A DNA stretch of 64,000 bases from Paracoccus saliphilus (GTDB lineage Bacteria > Pseudomonadota > Alphaproteobacteria > Rhodobacterales > Rhodobacteraceae): assembly GCA_003255745.1 (NCBI GenBank), contig KZ836040.1, positions 214,762-278,761 of the forward strand, in the 5' to 3' direction. Position 1 is the stretch's first letter. Every line of letters begins with the position of its first letter. The position numbers were made by a program, and so were the translations under genes. The notes under the pieces are model-generated. The model was not told where the DNA came from, did no database searches, and was given only the letters and a program-made list of their open reading frames with translations. This document shows positions 61,321 through 64,000 of this stretch, piece by piece.

Positions 61321-61734
61321 GCAAGATCCTTTTCTGGTGCATCGGACCTTCAGGATGAGGGGTCTCGCGGACGGCCACAAGTTTTTCTTGTTCAGGCTTC
61401 CAGCATACGCTTGGTCCTTGCGGATCGAGGGGAAGACGACCTTGGTCACCCAATCGTAAAAGGCGCGAGCCTCGGGCGTGTCCGACCGCATCACCAGTTT
61501 GTAGAGACCGCTCTCGGAGATCAGCAGGCTCGCTCGACCGTAGCGCCCGCCGTTCAGGCGAAGCTGGCTAAACTCGGTCTGATCTAGTTTAGCCGCAGCG
61601 TCAGATGTGTTGATGATCCCGAGGATCGAGCAGACGTCAGCAGCCACGAACTACGGGCTACCGTCCCGGTTGATCACGCGGATGGTCTTAGAGTTGAAGT
61701 TGGTCAGTGCGAGAACTGACGGCGGAAGGCATCC
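61321..61734 (-). pseudogene. BRO-type phage antirepressor remnant
   Basis: FVAADVCSILGIINTSDAAAK, then LLISESGLYKLVMRSDTPEA and FYDWVTKVVFPSIRKDQAYAG, are the BRO-N domain. Directly upstream, in frame, TIRVINRDGSP is followed by TAG at 61651-61653 where the family has Trp (TGG to TAG). The start ATG after GGAGG near 61731 is in another frame, so there is also an N-terminal frameshift. The C-terminal half of a normal antirepressor is missing. Clear phage-derived decay. Confidence 0.8.
61717..61734 (+). repeat. Dispersed island repeat, copy 4
   Basis: TGACGGCGGAAGGCATCC, overlapping the presumed start region of the BRO-type remnant on the opposite strand. Confidence 0.45.
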
Positions 61735-62351
61735 TCCGCGACTCTGGGAGGCCCGTAGAGAGGTACAGAAGGTCTGGCCTATGGTTGGGTAACAGAAAGG
61801 AAATCGAGGACTCAGGGGGCTTCCTACGGCCTCTGGAGATGGCCGATTACCACCCCCCTAAGATAAAGCCCCCCGGGTTACCTCCCTTGATATTTGAGGT
61901 CCGACCTACAGCCTGGCCGAGGGTAACCCCGCCGTGGTCCTCTCCCCCAGACCTCACGGAAAGGCTGACGGCTGATGCACCCTCGGATCTTCGACAGGTC
62001 CACTGGCGTAGCCTTGCCGTCAGACCTCCTCCTCCTGCCTGTCCGGTGACCCCGTGGTAGGCAGAGCAGGTTCCATCCCAGACAGGAAGGGCTGTGACAC
62101 GGGAGGTGAGAGCGAGTCTGGAGGCTTGCTATTGGTCTCCCACCAGAGGGCGGTTGCACTTGGTCCCAATGGGGCTCCCGCCTAAGCCGCCCTTCGGAAA
62201 CCTTGGATGAGTGGCGGAAGAGGCGTTCTACAGGTGGGCGGATCAAGGTTGAGGGCCGATACAGCGGCGTGTTTAAAGTTGAAGGCAGGCAACATAGCGA
62301 CAAATGGCCTATTATCTGCGATGGGCTGGGAACCGGTCAGCAGGGGGAAGC
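61735..62351. other. Island non-coding stretch upstream of the SieB-like gene
   Basis: Open frames exist on both strands but are Pro/Arg-rich and without homology-like character. Pyrimidine/purine-biased tracts and GAGGTC/GACCTC-type short repeats are frequent. Presumably includes the SieB promoter, which I cannot place. Confidence 0.4.
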
Positions 62352-63440
62352 ATGCCATCCGTTAAAGACATTCGAGAATTTCTTGAGATGGGCTGGTTCC
62401 CCGCGCTTGTGGGCCTCCTAGCGGGTGCGCTGTTCTTGGCGGCAGACCACTGGGGGTTTCCCTATCTAAGTGGGTTTCCGAGTATAGCCCTCCAGTCTGC
62501 AGCATTCTTCGCCCTTTGCTGTTTCGCGGTCGTGGTCGCCAACTTATTGCGCCTGCCCCTCTACCTTTACCGGAAAATATTTGCGTGGAGACATGCCAAG
62601 GAACTTCAAGCAGCAATATTGCGCAACCTTCGCGAGGCAAACCGGGAGGAGCAGTATGCGCTTGCTTATCTGTTCTCAATCAACAGGCGGGTCTTTATGG
62701 CTCCCTACGACCATGAGTTGGTTGTGGCGATCAAAGAAAAGCGACTGATCAACATGCACTCAGGTACCTATCCCGCCTTCAACTGGCCTCACTCCGTCGC
62801 GATTTCAGTATGGGAAGAGATGCGGGCTGCAGAGGGACATTGGACGATTCCGCAGAAGGACTTAAAAAACCCTTTCTACGCCCAGTGGGGACGGGTCGAT
62901 CGGGGGCACAGAAAGCCTTCACAGAAGGACACGGCGATGGTACACAGACGCTGTGAGGCCTTCAAGGAAAGCATTGTAATATCAACGGTCGAAATCAGAA
63001 AAGGGCGAGTTCAATCCTCTCTCACAGCACCAGGTTATCCCATTGATACGAAAATAGACCCTTGTTTCGTGGGCCTTGGTGCCATTTCAGCTGCCAGAAT
63101 GAAGGTTGCGACAAGGCGGGATCACGACGTTACTGGAAGGAAACGAACGGCCGCTTCTGGGCTCGGATCGCCATTCCAGCAGCACTGCAACCCCTCTTCG
63201 ACGGAAGGACACAGCTGGCGGAACCCTTGGGAGGGGACCGCACCATCGCATCGAAAAATCACGCTGCCGCCGTCGCGAGACTTCAAAAGCAGATTTCACA
63301 GGCCCTGGCACAAGCACACATGGCCGGAGCCACAGGGTCATCGGCTGACGTTGCCTCCTGCCCGCCCCGCGTCCGCGTTCCCGGACCCCGGAAATCATCC
63401 AAGAGTTTGCACACCGGCACTACCGCCAAGTCATCTCTGA
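62352..63440 (+). CDS. SieB-like superinfection exclusion protein, reading through the distal att site
   Basis: ATG at 62352 after GGGGGAAG. Residues 1-75 contain two membrane helices (GWFPALVGLLAGALFLAADH; LQSAAFFALCCFAVVVANLL). A basic segment follows, then the soluble domain REEQYALAYLFSINRRVFM, LVVAIKEKRLINMHSGTY and WPHSVAISVWEEM, matching the layout of SieB superinfection-exclusion proteins, which block entry or replication of related phages. The SieB-like part ends near residue 180. The frame continues through the 27-bp repeat (translated RVQSSLTAP) and on to 63440 in DNA that codes another protein in a different frame, so the C-terminal 140 residues are probably junk created by integration. 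Confidence 0.7.
   Translation: MPSVKDIREFLEMGWFPALVGLLAGALFLAADHWGFPYLSGFPSIALQSAAFFALCCFAVVVANLLRLPLYLYRKIFAWRHAKELQAAILRNLREANREEQYALAYLFSINRRVFMAPYDHELVVAIKEKRLINMHSGTYPAFNWPHSVAISVWEEMRAAEGHWTIPQKDLKNPFYAQWGRVDRGHRKPSQKDTAMVHRRCEAFKESIVISTVEIRKGRVQSSLTAPGYPIDTKIDPCFVGLGAISAARMKVATRRDHDVTGRKRTAASGLGSPFQQHCNPSSTEGHSWRNPWEGTAPSHRKITLPPSRDFKSRFHRPWHKHTWPEPQGHRLTLPPARPASAFPDPGNHPRVCTPALPPSHL
63007..63033 (+). repeat. attR: distal copy of the 27-bp tRNA-Thr 3'-end repeat
   Basis: 27 of 27 bases identical to 56659-56685. Only the T-arm to CCA part of the tRNA is present, so this is not a second tRNA. It marks the far end of the island and the near end of the next element. Confidence 0.9.
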
Positions 63441-63862
63441 TTACGACACCAAACAGGAACGCATGCCCAGCCTCGAAGATCAGCAGGCCGAGTCAGACCG
63501 GATCATGCAGAAGATCGATACCGGTGAGATCAGTGGCAGCGAGGATCCCATCGGCGCCACTATGGCGCAAACGGACTATGAGTTGATGAGAGGCGCGCGC
63601 GAGCACGACCGGCGTTTGCGCAGCTCGCGGATGGAAGCCCTCAAGGTCAGACTCGGAACCGGAGACCACACCCTTGTCGAGATCAGCACAAATCGCGCGG
63701 TCGAGGAACATTCGCTCGCGGCCCCGCGCGGCTCTCAGGATAGGCAAATGCTTTCGACCGCGTTGGTCCGGGCCGAGATTTCGGCACTGACGCAGACCCT
63801 CGAGCGGGATGCAGGGAACTTCGAAGGCCAATCCGTCGACCCGATCCTGCAGCCACCGCAAC
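63062..63862 (+). pseudogene. Second integrase remnant, frameshifted and cut by an IS element
   Basis: RYWKETNGRFWARIAIPAAL and KNHAAAVARLQKQISQALAQ are the N-terminal part of a Rhodobacterales phage-type integrase. The reading frame shifts between about 63320 and 63385 and continues as PEIIQEFAHRHYRQVISDYD, ISALTQTLERDAGNFEGQSV and ILQPPQ. It ends where the IS5-like end begins at 63863; no catalytic domain is present. It sits 28 bp after attR, in the same arrangement as the first integrase to the tRNA. Confidence 0.75.
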
Positions 63863-64000
63863 GGCGTTGTTGCAGAACTCCAGCCAGCCTGCTGCAGGAT
63901 TCACGCGGGCTGGCTGGTGGGGTTAGCGTGCCTGAATGAGCGAACCTCAGCCTGTCCGCTACCGCACGACGAACTGGACGTCCTCCAGTGACGCCCTGAG
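63863..64000 (+). mobile_element. Left end of an IS5-family insertion sequence (runs out of window)
   Basis: GGCGTTGTTGCAGAACTCC at 63863 looks like the terminal repeat of IS5/IS427-group elements, and a matching transposase start follows. The right end and target duplication lie beyond the window. Confidence 0.75.
63937..64000 (+). CDS. IS5-family transposase, N-terminal fragment
   Basis: ATG at 63937, truncated by the window edge after 21 codons. VRYRTTNW is the conserved N-terminal motif of IS5/IS427-group transposases. It is 75 bp inside the IS terminal repeat, the normal distance. Confidence 0.8.

Larger units (their letters stand above)
56686..63033 (+). mobile_element. 6.3-kb genomic island integrated in tRNA-Thr
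   Basis: Bounded by the 27-bp repeats, with a tyrosine integrase as first gene 79 bp inside the tRNA-proximal end. Cargo: serine recombinase, a frameshifted gene, a BRO-type pseudogene, a SieB-like gene, and about 2 kb of hairpin-rich DNA with no credible genes. No phage structural or replication genes are visible, so it is a degraded prophage, satellite or small integrative element rather than a complete phage. Codon use is less biased to GC-ending codons than in the core genes. Confidence 0.88.

Noticed and set aside
61878..62303. 141-codon minus-strand and 117-codon plus-strand frames in the island
   Set aside because: Pro/Arg/Ser-rich, no ribosome-binding site and no protein-like periodicity; both strands equally open.
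56686..63033. Complete prophage
   Set aside because: Only integrase, recombinase, antirepressor remnant and SieB-like gene are phage-type; no head, tail, terminase or lysis genes.

Overview
The window is high-GC alphaproteobacterial chromosome. Its gene content and order point to a Paracoccus/Rhodobacter-type member of the Rhodobacteraceae: sdhCDAB beside mesaconyl-CoA hydratase and malyl-CoA thioesterase, then mdh-sucCD-sucAB-lpd; aroKB beside xerD; zwf-pgl-pgi; and UPF0262-hisD-DUF2948-murA. The family call rests on gene order and protein motifs; the genus is inferred.

Layout. 1-5.8 kb: the end of a TrkH potassium transporter, a SPOR-like envelope protein and the glyQ-glyS operon, with a sharply bounded AT-richer patch inside glyS. 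5.9-27 kb: a large central-carbon block. The sdhCDAB operon (minus strand) carries two lipoproteins and a sulfotransferase-like gene between sdhA and sdhB. Upstream of it lie ethylmalonyl-CoA-pathway genes. mdh, sucC, sucD, sucA, sucB and lpdA follow on the plus strand, interrupted by one decayed gene. Two lytic transglycosylases close the block. 28-35.6 kb: ssb, a Leu/Glu-type dehydrogenase, aroB-aroK, xerD and a CBS-domain membrane protein. 35.7-43 kb: transketolase, a DMT permease, an acyltransferase, class II DAHP synthase, a GlxA-type regulator and ftsY. 43-51 kb: the Entner-Doudoroff/oxidative pentose phosphate genes pgi, pgl, zwf and edd. 51-56.6 kb: a LysR regulator, hisD, murA and small conserved genes, ending at tRNA-Thr(GGT).

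56.6-64 kb is accessory DNA. A 27-bp copy of the tRNA-Thr 3' end recurs at 63007-63033 and brackets a 6.3-kb island. The island holds an intact tyrosine integrase, a serine recombinase with a dyad just upstream, a frameshifted gene of unknown function, a BRO-type antirepressor pseudogene, a possible 26-residue membrane peptide and a SieB-like superinfection-exclusion gene whose reading frame runs through the distal att site. A second, decayed integrase remnant follows directly and is cut by the left end of an IS5-family element, so two elements appear to sit in tandem in the same tRNA gene.

The regulatory sequence is informative. Paired TGTGATCACA palindromes with the same 21-bp spacing lie upstream of both sdhC and sucC, which suggests a shared TCA-cycle regulon. 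LacI-type near-palindromes lie upstream of zwf and edd, which suggests a shared sugar-catabolism regulon.
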